DNA of 64,000 bases from Rhodospirillales bacterium. Its GTDB lineage: Bacteria; Pseudomonadota; Alphaproteobacteria; Rhodospirillales; Shumkoniaceae. This document shows, one piece after another, positions 34,771 through 44,757 of this stretch. Positions within the stretch are counted from its first letter, which is position 1. Each line of letters starts with the position of its first letter. The notes under the pieces were generated by a model, which worked only from the letters and a program-made list of their open reading frames with translations, was not told the origin of the DNA and did no database searches. Location of the stretch: positions 124,001 through 188,000 of the forward strand of contig JAHDSF010000022.1 of NCBI GenBank assembly GCA_018432935.1. The letters are read 5' to 3'. Made by a program: the position numbers and the translations under genes.

Positions 34771-36027
34771 ATGAACCTCAAGGAACTTAAGCTCAAGCAC
34801 CCAGCCGAACTCTTGTCCTTCGCAGAGGAGCTCGAGATCGAGAACGCGAGCACCCTGCGCAAGCAGGACATGATGTTCGGCATTCTCAAGAAGCTCGCCG
34901 ACAACGGAACGCCGATCTTCGGCGAAGGTGTCCTCGAGGTTCTGCAGGACGGCTTCGGCTTCCTGCGGTCGCCGGAGGCCAACTATCTTGCCGGGCCGGA
35001 CGACATCTACGTCTCGCCAAGCCAAGTGCGGCGGTTCGGGCTGCGCACCGGCGACACCGTCGAGGGCGAGATCCGCTCGCCGAAGGACGGGGAGCGCTAC
35101 TTCGCCCTCTTGAAGGTGAAGAGCATCAATTTCGAGGATCCGCAGGCGGTCCGCCATCGCATCAACTTCGACAACCTGACGCCGCTCTACCCGGACGAGC
35201 GCCTGGTGATGGAGATCACCAACGAGGAGAGCAAGGACCCGACACTCCGGGTGCTCGACCTCATCTCGCCGATCGGCAAGGGCCAGCGGGCGCTGATCGT
35301 GTCGCCGCCGCGGACCGGCAAGACGGTGATGCTGCAGAACATCGCCCACGCCATCGCTGCCAACCATCCGGAGTGCTACCTGATCGTGCTGCTGATCGAC
35401 GAGCGGCCCGAAGAGGTGACGGACATGGCGCGATCTGTTCGCGGGGAAGTAGTAAGTTCGACGTTCGACGAGCCGGCCTCGCGCCACGTGCAGGTCGCGG
35501 AGATGGTCATCTCGAAAGCGAAGCGGCTGGTGGAGCACAAGCGGGATGTGGTCATCCTGCTGGATTCAATCACCCGTTTGGCGCGTGCCTACAACACGGT
35601 GGTGCCGTCGTCGGGCAAGGTGCTGACGGGCGGTGTCGACGCCAACGCCCTGCAGCGGCCGAAGCGGTTCTTCGGCGCCGCGCGGAATATCGAGGAAGGC
35701 GGCTCGCTGACGATCATCTCGACCGCCCTGATCGACACCGGATCGCGGATGGACGAGGTCATCTTCGAGGAGTTCAAAGGTACCGGCAACTCGGAAATCG
35801 TGCTCGACCGCAAGGTCGCGGACAAGCGCGTGTTCCCGGCCATCGACATCACCAAGTCGGGCACCCGCAAGGAGGAGCTGCTGGTCGACCGCGCCACGCT
35901 GTCGAAGATGTGGGTGCTGCGCCGCATCCTGATGCCGATGGGCATGCAGGACGCGATGGAGTTCCTGCTGTCGAAGCTGAAGGAATCGAAGACCAACGCC
36001 GACTTCTTCTCGGCCATGAACACCTGA
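34771..36027 (+). CDS. rho: Transcription termination factor Rho
   Basis: A 418-residue hexameric RNA helicase, normal length for the family. It has the N-terminal [20 protein letters not shown], the cold-shock RNA-binding domain ([16 protein letters not shown]), Walker A SPPRTGKT and Walker [17 protein letters not shown]. The start at 34771 was chosen because Rho proteins begin MNLxELK; a longer frame from 34702 adds 23 unrelated residues. A strong terminator follows. Confidence 0.97.
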   Translation: MNLKELKLKHPAELLSFAEELEIENASTLRKQDMMFGILKKLADNGTPIFGEGVLEVLQDGFGFLRSPEANYLAGPDDIYVSPSQVRRFGLRTGDTVEGEIRSPKDGERYFALLKVKSINFEDPQAVRHRINFDNLTPLYPDERLVMEITNEESKDPTLRVLDLISPIGKGQRALIVSPPRTGKTVMLQNIAHAIAANHPECYLIVLLIDERPEEVTDMARSVRGEVVSSTFDEPASRHVQVAEMVISKAKRLVEHKRDVVILLDSITRLARAYNTVVPSSGKVLTGGVDANALQRPKRFFGAARNIEEGGSLTIISTALIDTGSRMDEVIFEEFKGTGNSEIVLDRKVADKRVFPAIDITKSGTRKEELLVDRATLSKMWVLRRILMPMGMQDAMEFLLSKLKESKTNADFFSAMNT

Positions 36028-36050
36028 CCAGCGGGATCTGGTCGCAACGA

Positions 36051-36086
36051 AGGCCCCGGAGCCCGCGGTTCCGGGGCCTTTCGGTT
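36051..36086 (+). terminator. Intrinsic terminator after rho
   Basis: AGGCCCCGGA (36051-36060) and TCCGGGGCCT (36070-36079) form a perfect 10-bp stem with a 9-base loop, followed by TTTCGGTTT. It lies 24 bases after the rho stop, right before the convergent qor stop, and may work for both genes. Confidence 0.88.
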
Positions 36087-37057
36087 TACGGAAGCAGGAT
36101 CGTCGAGCCGGTGGTCCGGCGTCCCTCGAGGGCCTCATGCGCGGCGCGGGCGTCGCGCAGGCGGAATTCCTGGCCGATCTCGACCTTGACGTGGCCGTCG
36201 CGCACGACGGCGAACAGATCGTTGGCGCAGGCCAGCAACTCCTGCCGCGTGATCGTGTAGTGGGCGAGGGTCGGCCGGGTCAGGAACAGTGATCCCTTTT
36301 GCGACAGCACGATGGGCGCGAGCGGCGGCACGGCGCCGGAGGCGGTGCCGAAGTTGACCATCAGGCCGCGCGGGCGCAGGCAGTCGAGGGAGTCGTCGAA
36401 CACCGCCTTGCCGACGCCGTCGAACACCACCGGCAGCTTCCGGCCACCGGTGATCTCGACCACCCGCTTCTTGAAGTCCTCGCGGGTGTAGACGATCGGG
36501 TGATCGCAGCCGTTGGCCTTGGCGAGCGCCGCCTTGTCGTCGGATCCGACGGTGCCGATCACGGTGGCACCGAGATGCTTGGCCCACTGGCAGAGGATCA
36601 GCCCGACCCCACCGGCGGCGGCGTGGACCAGGATGGTGTCGCCCGCCTTCACATCGTAGATCTGGCGGATTAGGTACTGCACCGTCATTCCTTTGAGCAT
36701 CATGGCGGCGGCCTGCCGGTCGCCGATCTCGTCGGGCAGCGGGATCGCGCGCTCGGCGCGGAGCAGGCGATTCTCTGCGTAGGCCCCGAGGATGCCGACA
36801 TAGGCGACGCGCCGGCCGACCTCGGCGTCGGTGACCCCGGGGCCGATCGCCTCGACCACGCCCACCGCTTCTGAGCCGATCACGCAGGGGAGGTCGACGG
36901 GATAGAGGCCGGAGCGGTGATAGGTGTCGACGAAGTTGAGGCCGATCGCGGTCTGGCGGATGCGGATCTCACCCGGTCCGGGATCCGGAACGTTGACGTC
37001 CTCCCAGTGCAGGACATCGGAGCCGCCGGTGGAATGCATGCGGATCGCCTTGACCAT
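36086..37057 (-). CDS. qor: NADPH:quinone oxidoreductase
   Basis: A 323-residue zinc-free MDR enzyme. It shows IGLNFVDTYHRSGLYPVDLP near residue 37, the NADPH-binding AAAGGVGLILCQWAKHLG, and the C-terminal ALEGRRTTGSTILLP. It reduces quinones by one electron in known members. AAGGAG lies just before its ATG. A decayed relative of its residues about 37-87 lies 6 kb to the right, beyond the TRAP cluster. Confidence 0.93.
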   Translation of the reverse strand: MVKAIRMHSTGGSDVLHWEDVNVPDPGPGEIRIRQTAIGLNFVDTYHRSGLYPVDLPCVIGSEAVGVVEAIGPGVTDAEVGRRVAYVGILGAYAENRLLRAERAIPLPDEIGDRQAAAMMLKGMTVQYLIRQIYDVKAGDTILVHAAAGGVGLILCQWAKHLGATVIGTVGSDDKAALAKANGCDHPIVYTREDFKKRVVEITGGRKLPVVFDGVGKAVFDDSLDCLRPRGLMVNFGTASGAVPPLAPIVLSQKGSLFLTRPTLAHYTITRQELLACANDLFAVVRDGHVKVEIGQEFRLRDARAAHEALEGRRTTGSTILLP

Positions 37058-37335
37058 GATGATTCTCCTTGGTTCGAGTTGAACGAAGACGGCGCCAGGC
37101 GGCCACGCCCGCTCGCGTTAAGGCAGCTTCCTGCTGACCACCCCGTCGTCGCTGGACGGGGTCGAGGGAGCTGTTCTTCCCGGAAATATTGTCAGAGTGC
37201 CGATTCTGCGCCAATCGAATGAATGCCTGCCGCAAATCCGTTGAAAGCGGTTATCATCCAGAGGATGGGATGGGGCGTACGAGTGGAGTTGCTCAATTCG
37301 GGTTTGCGGCAATTCATCATACAAGCGGGCCTCAG
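37058..37335. other. Divergent promoter region between qor and the LysR-type gene
   Basis: 278 bases without a gene. It has a GC-rich hairpin, CCCCGTC (37141-37147) with GACGGGG (37155-37161), and a shift to lower G+C toward the right. The LysR regulator probably binds in this region or before the transporter, but no clear T-N11-A palindrome could be singled out. Confidence 0.5.
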
Positions 37336-38286
37336 ATGATCCAAACATTGCCGTCCATCATTTCGCGGCTCCGACTTAGGCAGTTGAGGTTGGTCGTGGC
37401 GCTGGCGGATCACGGCTCCTTGATCAAGGCTGCCGAGTCAGTCCAGATGACTCAACCGGGGGCGACCAAAGCACTGAAAGACATTGAGGCAGCCATCGGC
37501 TCGGTGCTGTTTGTGCGCAGCAATCGAGGCATCGAACCGAATGCCCTAGGTCGCTGCGTGGTCAGATATGCACGGCTGAGCATGTCGGACCTGTCCCAGC
37601 TGAGGGAAGAACTGCTGCGCGTCCTGCAGGGACATGGCGGCCGCTTGGCCGTCGGTACGATCATGGGCGCGGTTCCCCTTTTGACCGATGCGCTGTCGCG
37701 CTTCCTGCAGAAACAGCCTACCGTTTCAATTCAGATCCTCGAAGATACCAGCGCCCAGTTGCTGGAACTCCTCGACCAGGACAGGCTGGATGTCGCCATT
37801 TGTCGCACCAGCGTGAGCGAGACTCCCGGCTTCTACAACGCAGTCATCGTGTCCGACGAAACGCTGGCGGTGGTCGCCAATCTGGAGCACTCCCTGGCCG
37901 GCGAGAAGGAGCTGGATCTTGCGGATCTTCAGTTCTCGCGCTGGGTGGTCTGCCGGGCCAACATGCCCATGAGGCTCCTTCTGGAGCGGGAGTTCTATGA
38001 GCGCGGCATACCATTTCCGGCAAGCCCTATCGAAACCATTTCTCCGCTGGCCACGTTGTCGTTATTGGAACGCGATATCTCGATCGTGGCACTCCTTTCG
38101 ATTGACGTGGCCAGGATGTTCGAGAAGTTCGGCTTGGTCAAAGTTCTGCCGGTCACGCTTCGCACAAAGAGCGAGCCCTATTTCCTGGTGACACGGCGTG
38201 ACAGGGTGCTTACGCCAGCGGTAGAGCTTTTCATTTCGGAACTAAATCTTCCGAACGGCGGTTCCTTGACGAACTCCGCAGCCTGA
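37336..38286 (+). CDS. LysR-family transcriptional regulator (GbpR-like)
   Basis: A 316-residue regulator. The N-terminal helix-turn-helix reads LRQLRLVVALADHGSLIKAA and MTQPGATKALKDIEA. The rest is a LysR effector-binding domain (LAVGTIMGAVPLLTDALSRF, DVAICRT). It resembles the GbpR/GalR group that senses sugars or sugar acids. The start at 37336 was chosen to fit the family; the frame is open from 37189. It stands directly upstream of the TRAP transporter genes on the same strand and is the likely activator. Base composition is lower in G+C than its neighbours. Confidence 0.88.
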   Translation: MIQTLPSIISRLRLRQLRLVVALADHGSLIKAAESVQMTQPGATKALKDIEAAIGSVLFVRSNRGIEPNALGRCVVRYARLSMSDLSQLREELLRVLQGHGGRLAVGTIMGAVPLLTDALSRFLQKQPTVSIQILEDTSAQLLELLDQDRLDVAICRTSVSETPGFYNAVIVSDETLAVVANLEHSLAGEKELDLADLQFSRWVVCRANMPMRLLLEREFYERGIPFPASPIETISPLATLSLLERDISIVALLSIDVARMFEKFGLVKVLPVTLRTKSEPYFLVTRRDRVLTPAVELFISELNLPNGGSLTNSAA

Positions 38287-38379
38287 TATTCCCTTGCGTT
38301 ATAGCGGCATCACGCGTCCTCATTAGACAAGGCCGCGCGCCCCGTCTAGAGTTTTCTAAAAGCCGGCGGGGAGGTGTCA

Positions 38380-38886
38380 GTGAAATCGGCCGCAATACGA
38401 TGGCTTGAGCACATGCTCGTTCTGGGACTGTCAGTGATGGGGCTGATGGTCTTCGCGAATGTCCTGCTGAGATACCTCTTTGACTCTGGCATACCGGTCA
38501 CGGAGGAATTGTCCCGGTTCATATTTGTGTGGCTGACTTTCGTCGGCGCGGTCGTGGCCATGTTCGATGGGCTTCACCTCGGTGTCGACGCCGTCATAAA
38601 TGTGCTTCCACGCCGGCTCGGAATCGTTTTTCGGGTCATCGGCCGCGTCCTCATGCTGTTGTGCTGCGTCGCGATTCTGATGGGCAGCTGGACGCAAACC
38701 ATCCTGAACGTATCCAACGTTGCCGCCCTGTCCGGCACTCCGGTGGCGCTCCTCTACGGCGCCGGCGCGTTCGCGTCGGTATTCATGGGAGGCATCATCC
38801 TCAAGGAGCTGTGGGAAATCATCAACGGCGTCGCCGCCCACGATAAGCGCGCTGGAGAGAGAGCTGGCGACCGAGGCCTGATATGA
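38380..38886 (+). CDS. dctQ: TRAP transporter small permease (DctQ)
   Basis: A 168-residue protein with four membrane helices, including LVLGLSVMGLMVFANVLLRYLF and the typical EELSRFIFVWLTFVGAVVA. The GTG at 38380 was preferred to that at 38374 since GGGGAGG sits at a better distance. Overlaps dctM by ATGA. It forms the membrane part of an Na+- or H+-driven solute importer. Confidence 0.92.
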   Translation: MKSAAIRWLEHMLVLGLSVMGLMVFANVLLRYLFDSGIPVTEELSRFIFVWLTFVGAVVAMFDGLHLGVDAVINVLPRRLGIVFRVIGRVLMLLCCVAILMGSWTQTILNVSNVAALSGTPVALLYGAGAFASVFMGGIILKELWEIINGVAAHDKRAGERAGDRGLI

Positions 38887-40160
38887 CGTTGCTCATCTTC
38901 GTCGGTTCACTGCTCGGAGCGATGGCTCTCGGCGTTCCCGTCGCCTTCGCACTTCTGATCTGCGGGGCCGCTTTGATGGCCCACCTGGGGCTTTTCGAAA
39001 CCCAGATTCTTGCACAGAAGGTGGTCGATGGCGCGGACAGCTACCCCCTGATGGCCGTCCCCTTTTTCCTCCTCGCCGGCGAGCTGATGACGGTGGGCGG
39101 CCTCACCCAGAGGATCGTCGCCGCCGCCAATGCCTTGTTTGGGCACGTTCGGGGTGGTCTTGGCTTTGTCGTGATCGGGACCGGCGTGCTGCTGGCAAGC
39201 CTGTCCGGGTCTGCGATTGCCGATACGGCGGCGCTCGCGGTGATGCTGTTGCCGATGATGCGCCAGGCGGGCTACAGCGTGAGTCGATCGTGCGGGCTCA
39301 TCGCCGCCACGGGAATCATCGCGCCCGTCATCCCGCCGTCCATCGGTTTCGTCCTGTTCGGCGTGACCACGAACACCTCGATCACAAGGCTGTTTTTCGG
39401 GGGGATCATTCCCGGGCTGATGATGGGGCTGTCGCTTGTGATCGTGTGGTGGTGGCTGTCCCGAACGAGCCGCGCCCCGTTACCCCCGCGCAAGAGCCCG
39501 CGGGAGATGTTGGTGGCTTTGGGCGACGCAGGGTGGGCGTTCGGAATGCCGCTGATCATCGTTGGCGGCTTGAAGCTTGGCTGGTTCACGCCGACCGAGG
39601 CCGCGATCGTCGCCGCCATGTACTCGCTCCTCGTCAGTCTTCTTGTCTATCGCGAGCTGTCGCCGGGCGCGCTTTACGCCGCCTTGCTGAGCGCGGCGAG
39701 GACTTCGGCCGTGATCATGTTCATCGTTGCCGCGTCCCTTGTCTCCGCCTGGATGATCACGGTGGCCGACATCCCGGATCAGGCCGTCAAATTGTTGATG
39801 CCGTTCTTCGACGACCGTATCCTTTTGATGACCCTGATCATGCTTCTCGTTTTTTTCGTCGGCATGGTCCTGGACTTTACGCCTTCCATTCTCATTCTTG
39901 CCCCCGTCCTGATGCCGGTCGTGCACGCCGCCGGTATCGACCCCGTGTACTTCGGGATCATGTACGTCATCAATGCCGCAATCGGAATGCTGACTCCACC
40001 CGTTGGCGTCGTGCTCAACGTCGTCTGCGGAGTCGCAAAGGTCCGGATGGAGCATGCGATCAGCGGCGTCATTCCCTTCCTGGTTGCCGAGGCAGCAACC
40101 ATGGCGCTCTTGATCGTATTTCCGGAGTTGATCACCGCACCGGTTAAGTGGCTGTTCTAG
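38883..40160 (+). CDS. dctM: TRAP transporter large permease (DctM)
   Basis: A 425-residue transporter with 12 or so helices. It has the family blocks MAVPFFLLAGELMTVGGLTQ and SGSAIADTAALAVMLLPMMR, and a late INAAIGMLTPPVGVVLNVV. Works with DctQ and DctP. It is translationally coupled to dctQ and part of the lower-G+C cluster. Confidence 0.95.
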   Translation: MTLLIFVGSLLGAMALGVPVAFALLICGAALMAHLGLFETQILAQKVVDGADSYPLMAVPFFLLAGELMTVGGLTQRIVAAANALFGHVRGGLGFVVIGTGVLLASLSGSAIADTAALAVMLLPMMRQAGYSVSRSCGLIAATGIIAPVIPPSIGFVLFGVTTNTSITRLFFGGIIPGLMMGLSLVIVWWWLSRTSRAPLPPRKSPREMLVALGDAGWAFGMPLIIVGGLKLGWFTPTEAAIVAAMYSLLVSLLVYRELSPGALYAALLSAARTSAVIMFIVAASLVSAWMITVADIPDQAVKLLMPFFDDRILLMTLIMLLVFFVGMVLDFTPSILILAPVLMPVVHAAGIDPVYFGIMYVINAAIGMLTPPVGVVLNVVCGVAKVRMEHAISGVIPFLVAEAATMALLIVFPELITAPVKWLF

Positions 40161-40279
40161 GTCCCGGCCACAGTCTTGCTGAAGTGTTCACGCGTCGAGT
40201 GCATTAGCGGACCCCCGCCAAGTCTCAGTAATGAGGCTTTGCAGACACGAACACGTCCAAACAAGATCGGGAGACCAAG

Positions 40280-41272
40280 ATGAACTTCAAACACCTTGTC
40301 ATGGCCGCTGTATTTGCCATCGCAACGATGCCGACGGCGCACGCCCAGGTCACGGGCAGGCTCGGCTACGTGCCGACCGAAGACCATCCCGTTGGTCAGG
40401 CGGTCAATCGCTTTGTCGAGCTGACCAAGGCCAAGAGCAACGGCAAGATCGTCATAACGCCGTACTCTGGCGGGAAGCTCGGCAACGAGCCTCAGCTGCA
40501 GTCCTCGCTCCAGGGCGGCGTCGTCGACCTCATGGTCGGGCCAACGTCCAACTTCGTCGGCGCCATCAAAGAGTTCGGGATCTATGACCTGCCCTTCTTT
40601 TACGCGAACTTCAAGGAAGTCGACGCCGTGATGGACGGGCCGGTCGGAAAGCTGCTGTTCAAGAAGCTCGAGGGAATCAACATCGTCGGCCTGGCATACT
40701 GGGACAACGGCTTCCGACACATGACCAATGCCAAGCGGCAAATAGTCAAGGCCGAGGACATGAAAGGCCTGAAGATACGCGTGATCCCGAATCCGCTGTT
40801 CCTGGCAACGTTCAAAGCACTCGGAACAAATCCGATCGGCCTTCCCTATCCGGAACTTTATACCGCCCTCGAAAGCAAAGCCGTTGATGCGCAAGAGACG
40901 CCGGTTGGTCTCATATATTCCAGCAAGTTCTATGAAGTGCAGAAGTACCTGACGATGACCGGGCACATCTATACGCCGTATATGCTCCTTGCCAGCACCA
41001 AGTGGTTCAATTCCCTCTCCGACGCTGACCGCAAGGTGGTCATGGAAGCGGCCCAGGAATCGGCGGTCTTCCAGCGGAAGCTGTCGCGGGACAACGCCGA
41101 CAACATCGCTTTCAAGATCCTGAAGGACCACGGCATGGACGTGGTCGTTCTGCCCTCCGATGAAATCGCGAAGCTGCGAAGCCTCGTGAAGCCGGTCCAG
41201 GACGAGTTCAGCAAGGTCATCGGCGAGGATCTCGTCAACCAGGCCAGGGCCGACATGGCCAGCGCTCGCTGA
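40280..41272 (+). CDS. dctP: TRAP transporter substrate-binding protein (DctP)
   Basis: A 330-residue periplasmic binding protein with a signal peptide ending at about PTAHAQ. It shows LGYVPTEDHPVGQAVNRF at the start of the mature chain, and MKGLKIRVIPNPLFLATFKA, where the conserved Arg of DctP proteins (here in LKIRV) pairs with a substrate carboxylate. So an organic or sugar acid is the likely substrate. GGGAG precedes the ATG. It follows dctM after 119 bases. Confidence 0.93.
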   Translation: MNFKHLVMAAVFAIATMPTAHAQVTGRLGYVPTEDHPVGQAVNRFVELTKAKSNGKIVITPYSGGKLGNEPQLQSSLQGGVVDLMVGPTSNFVGAIKEFGIYDLPFFYANFKEVDAVMDGPVGKLLFKKLEGINIVGLAYWDNGFRHMTNAKRQIVKAEDMKGLKIRVIPNPLFLATFKALGTNPIGLPYPELYTALESKAVDAQETPVGLIYSSKFYEVQKYLTMTGHIYTPYMLLASTKWFNSLSDADRKVVMEAAQESAVFQRKLSRDNADNIAFKILKDHGMDVVVLPSDEIAKLRSLVKPVQDEFSKVIGEDLVNQARADMASAR

Positions 41273-41309
41273 CTCTCGCGATGCGGCGCAGGCCGACAGG
41301 AGGTTTGCT

Positions 41310-42305
41310 ATGCATTTAGTTCAGTTCGAGGACGCCAACGGCAATCGCCGGGTTGGTCGGGTTGAGGGGCGACAAATCCATGCTGTCAGGGGTGCCTCGA
41401 CGACCCGTCTCCTGGCGCTGGACGCCATCGTCGCCGGGATCGGAATTGGCGACGAGGTCATGCGGCGCGGAACGAAGGAGGTTTTCGACTATGACGCGTT
41501 GCTGGCGGGGGGCAGAGTGCTGCCCCCGCTGGACCATGAAGACCCGGCGCATTGCGTCATCGCAGGTACCGGTTTGACACATCTTGCGAGCGCCGCTGCC
41601 CGGAGTCAGATGCACGAGAAGGTCAAGGCGGACGCCGCGGATTTGAATGACACCATGAGGATGTTCAAGTGGGGCCTGGAGGGGGGGCGGCCGGAACCTG
41701 GAAAGGTCGGCGTCCAACCGGAGTGGTTCTACAAGGGAGATGGAACCATCGTCGCGCGGCCGGGCGAAGACTTTCGGGTTCCCGATTTCGCCACTGACCA
41801 TGGCGAAGAGCCCGAGGTTGTGGGGCTTTATGTGATAGGTCCCGACGGCAAGCCTTACCGGCTCGGCTACGCCATCGGCAACGAATGCACCGACCATGTG
41901 ATGGAGAAGAAAAGCTATCTCTACCTGGCGCACGCCAAACTCAGATCGTGTTCCTTCGGCCCGGAGCTGCGGGTCGGCGATCTGCCCGGACATGTCGAAG
42001 GCGTTGCCAGAATATTGCGCGACAAGAAGGTCCTCTGGGAAAAGAACTTCGTTACCGGAGAGGACAACATGTGTCACTCGCTGGCGAACATCGAGTACCA
42101 CCACTTCAAGTATGAGCAGTTTCGCGCGCCGGGTGATGTGCACGTCCAGTTCTTCGGAACGTCTGTCGCCTCGTTTGCCGACGGGATTCTGGCGGTCGAT
42201 GGCGATGTTTTCGAGATCGACATTCCGGTTTTTGGGAAGCCGCTTGTGAACGGACAGCATCGTTCGCAGGCTCGAAGGGAGGATTGCGTTGTCAGACAGC
42301 TCTAG
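41310..42305 (+). CDS. AraD1/GguC-family protein (FAH fold)
   Basis: A 331-residue protein of the AraD1 (GguC) family. It starts HLVQFEDANGNRRVGRV and contains VGLYVIGPDGKPYRLGYAIG and NECTDHVMEK, where Asp and Glu residues bind a metal in the fumarylacetoacetate hydrolase fold. Relatives occur in sugar and aldonic acid loci. The reaction here is not proven; dehydration or cleavage of a 2-keto-3-deoxy acid is an inference. AGGAGG lies just before the ATG. It ends the LysR-TRAP cluster. Confidence 0.82.
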   Translation: MHLVQFEDANGNRRVGRVEGRQIHAVRGASTTRLLALDAIVAGIGIGDEVMRRGTKEVFDYDALLAGGRVLPPLDHEDPAHCVIAGTGLTHLASAAARSQMHEKVKADAADLNDTMRMFKWGLEGGRPEPGKVGVQPEWFYKGDGTIVARPGEDFRVPDFATDHGEEPEVVGLYVIGPDGKPYRLGYAIGNECTDHVMEKKSYLYLAHAKLRSCSFGPELRVGDLPGHVEGVARILRDKKVLWEKNFVTGEDNMCHSLANIEYHHFKYEQFRAPGDVHVQFFGTSVASFADGILAVDGDVFEIDIPVFGKPLVNGQHRSQARREDCVVRQL

Positions 42306-42344
42306 GCCCAGTCGTTCAGGAGCGACCTACTAGGTTGGAGCTTC

Positions 42345-42483
42345 ATGTCGACGGAGACGACGCGGCGGTCGACCTCGGTGCCGGTGAGGCCGGGCCGACC
42401 GCCTCGACGACGCCTAGGCCTTCGGAACCGACGGCACAGGGCAGGGTGACGAGGCAGAGACCCGACCGGAATCCCGTTCCAAT
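42345..42483 (-). pseudogene. Decayed fragment of a second qor-like gene
   Basis: Read on the minus strand, 42483 to about 42390 gives FRSGLCLVTLPCAVGSE and GVVEAVGP, like HRSGLYPVDLPCVIGSE and GVVEAIGP of the intact qor. The match continues as GLTGTEVDRRVVSV after a one-base frameshift near 42391. Only the part equal to qor residues about 37-87 is left, with a small deletion before FRSGL and no start. The rest of the 42306-42591 gap shows nothing recognisable. Confidence 0.75.
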
Positions 42484-42591
42484 GCAGGGTATCGGGGCCA
42501 CCGGTGACCCAGCAGTCTCTTCTCGTCGGTCGCGGTCAAGACCCAGCCGTTTGAGGCGGAGCGGTTTCAAGGGGCGCGCGCCTGTGGCAGG

Positions 42592-44625
42592 CTACATCGG
42601 CGCGAGAGCGGCGTGCAAGCGGTCGGGGTCGGTGAACGGCAACCCGCACGAGAAGTCGCGGCAGACGTAGGCCGCGGCCATGCCACCGACGGTGGTCTTG
42701 CCGTGGGCGGGATGGTCGGGGGGGAGGTCGGTGCCGGGGGCGATCTGGACTGTGACGAGATGCGGAGCCCCGGCCTTCAGCGCGGCGCGGCGCAGGGCAC
42801 GGGTATCGTCGGCTTCGGGCCCGCCGACGATGACCGCCTGGACCGGGTTTTCGAGCAGCGCGTGGGCGAGAAGGAGGCCGGTCATGTGCGGCAGCAGTTC
42901 GGCGTCCACACCGGCGAAGGCGGCGATCGTCGTCTCGGCGCGGCGGCGGTAGAGGTCGCGACCGGTCAGGTGGAACAGCCGGGCAATGGCCTCGGCCATC
43001 AGGCCGTTGCCGGAAGGCAGGGCGTTGTCGAGGAACGGCTTCGAGCGGACGATGACGTCGGTCACGTCGTCGGCGGTCTGGAAGTAGCCACCGGCGGCAT
43101 CGGCGAACGAGCCTTCGGCAATCTCGGCCCAGGCCTCGGCCTGGGACAGAGCCGCGACGTCGCCGGTCGCCTCGAACAGGGCGAGCGCGGCCAGGATCAT
43201 CGCCGCATAGTCTTCGAGGACGGCGGGATGCCTGGCCGTTCCCGAGCGCCAGGAGCGATGGAGGCGGCCGGCGGGAGCGGCCATCAGGTCGCGGACGAAA
43301 GAGAACGCGGCAGTGGCGGCATCGAGCCAGGCGGGTTCGTCGAACGCGGTGGCGGCGCGGGCGAGGGCGGCGATGGCAAGGCCGTTCCATTCCGCCAACA
43401 CCTTGTCGTCGCGCAAGGGCGGCACGCGTCGGTCGCGGAGGGCGAGCAGGCGCTGGCGGCACGAGGCGAGACGCGGCGCGTCGTCGTCGCCGAGGGGTTG
43501 GGGGGAGGCGAGGCGGTTGAGGATCGAGTGGCCCTCCCAATTGCCGTCCGGCCGGACGTCATAGGCGGCCTTGAAGAAGGCGGCGTCGTTGCCGAGCGCC
43601 TGGTCGATCTCGCCGTCGGACCAGACGTAATACCGGCCCTCTTCGCCGTTGCTGTCGGCGTCGACAGCGGAAGCGAAGGCGGCGGGGTGGGCGCCGTCCT
43701 CGCCAACGCGCATGTCGCGGAGCATCCACGCGACGGTCTCGTGCACCCGCTCCTCCATCAGGGGGTCGGCGGTTTTTAGCCAGACGGAAGTCAGCAGGTC
43801 GATGATCTGGGCGTTGTCGTAGAGCATCTTCTCGAAGTGGGGGACAAGCCAGGATTCATCGGTGGAATAGCGGGCATAGCCGCCGCCAAGGTGGTCGTAG
43901 ATGCCGCCGAGGGACATCGCGTTCAGGGTGGTTACGACGGCCTCGCGGCTTCGCGGCTCGGCCGCACGCAGATGGGCGGTCCACAGCAGGCGGAACAAAG
44001 GAGGCTGCGGAAACTTGGGGGCGCCCTGGGTGCCGCCATGACGGAAATCGATGGTATGCAGGGCGTGCTCGGCGGCCGTGGCGATGGGGTCGGCGGGAAG
44101 GGAGCCGGACGTCCTGGGCTGCGCCATTCGGTCCAGGGACTCCAGCAGAGCGGCGGTGTTGTTGGCGATGCCGTCCTTGTCCTCGCGGTAGACGTCGGCG
44201 ACCCGCTGCAGGACGTCGCGGAAGCCGGGTCGGCCATAGCGGGTCACGGGTGGGAAGTAGGTGCCGCCCCAGAAGGGCTCGCGCGAGGGGGTAAGGAACA
44301 TGGTCAGTGGCCAGCCGCCCGGGGTGCCGATCAGCGCCAGCGCCGACTGATACAGCGCATCGACGTCCGGGCGCTCCTCGCGGTCGAGCTTGATGTTGAC
44401 GAACAGGCGGTTCATCAATTCGGCCGTGACCGGGTCCTCGAAGCTCTCATGGGCCATGACGTGACACCAGTGACAGGCGGCGTAGCCGACCGACAGCAGG
44501 ACCGGCTTGTTTTCGCGGCGGGCCTCTTCGAAGGCATCGTCGCCCCAGGGCTGCCAATGGACGGGGTTGTCCTTGTGCTGCTGGAGATAGGGGCTGGTTT
44601 CGGCGGCGAGGAGGTTGGAGGTCAT
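42592..44625 (-). CDS. DUF255 thioredoxin-fold protein (YyaL/SPATA20-like)
   Basis: A 677-residue protein. The first about 165 residues are the DUF255 thioredoxin-like domain with [14 protein letters not shown] and the active-site-like CHWCHVM. The rest is an alpha/alpha barrel like those of N-acylglucosamine epimerases ([26 protein letters not shown]-like [16 protein letters not shown]). The family spans bacteria to human SPATA20 and has no settled function; redox or sugar chemistry is suggested. It is divergent from the ferredoxin gene. Confidence 0.9.
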   Translation of the reverse strand: MTSNLLAAETSPYLQQHKDNPVHWQPWGDDAFEEARRENKPVLLSVGYAACHWCHVMAHESFEDPVTAELMNRLFVNIKLDREERPDVDALYQSALALIGTPGGWPLTMFLTPSREPFWGGTYFPPVTRYGRPGFRDVLQRVADVYREDKDGIANNTAALLESLDRMAQPRTSGSLPADPIATAAEHALHTIDFRHGGTQGAPKFPQPPLFRLLWTAHLRAAEPRSREAVVTTLNAMSLGGIYDHLGGGYARYSTDESWLVPHFEKMLYDNAQIIDLLTSVWLKTADPLMEERVHETVAWMLRDMRVGEDGAHPAAFASAVDADSNGEEGRYYVWSDGEIDQALGNDAAFFKAAYDVRPDGNWEGHSILNRLASPQPLGDDDAPRLASCRQRLLALRDRRVPPLRDDKVLAEWNGLAIAALARAATAFDEPAWLDAATAAFSFVRDLMAAPAGRLHRSWRSGTARHPAVLEDYAAMILAALALFEATGDVAALSQAEAWAEIAEGSFADAAGGYFQTADDVTDVIVRSKPFLDNALPSGNGLMAEAIARLFHLTGRDLYRRRAETTIAAFAGVDAELLPHMTGLLLAHALLENPVQAVIVGGPEADDTRALRRAALKAGAPHLVTVQIAPGTDLPPDHPAHGKTTVGGMAAAYVCRDFSCGLPFTDPDRLHAALAPM

Positions 44626-44757
44626 GGCAGCTCCTGTGCGGGCGGGCGCCTGCGCGGGCGGCGTTGCAAGGCGGAGGATGCCCGCTTACTTTGGATGGCG
44701 GACAAGGCTTTGCAACGGCAGGGGCGCCTGACGCGCCCGAAGGGGGGCGGGAAGGGC

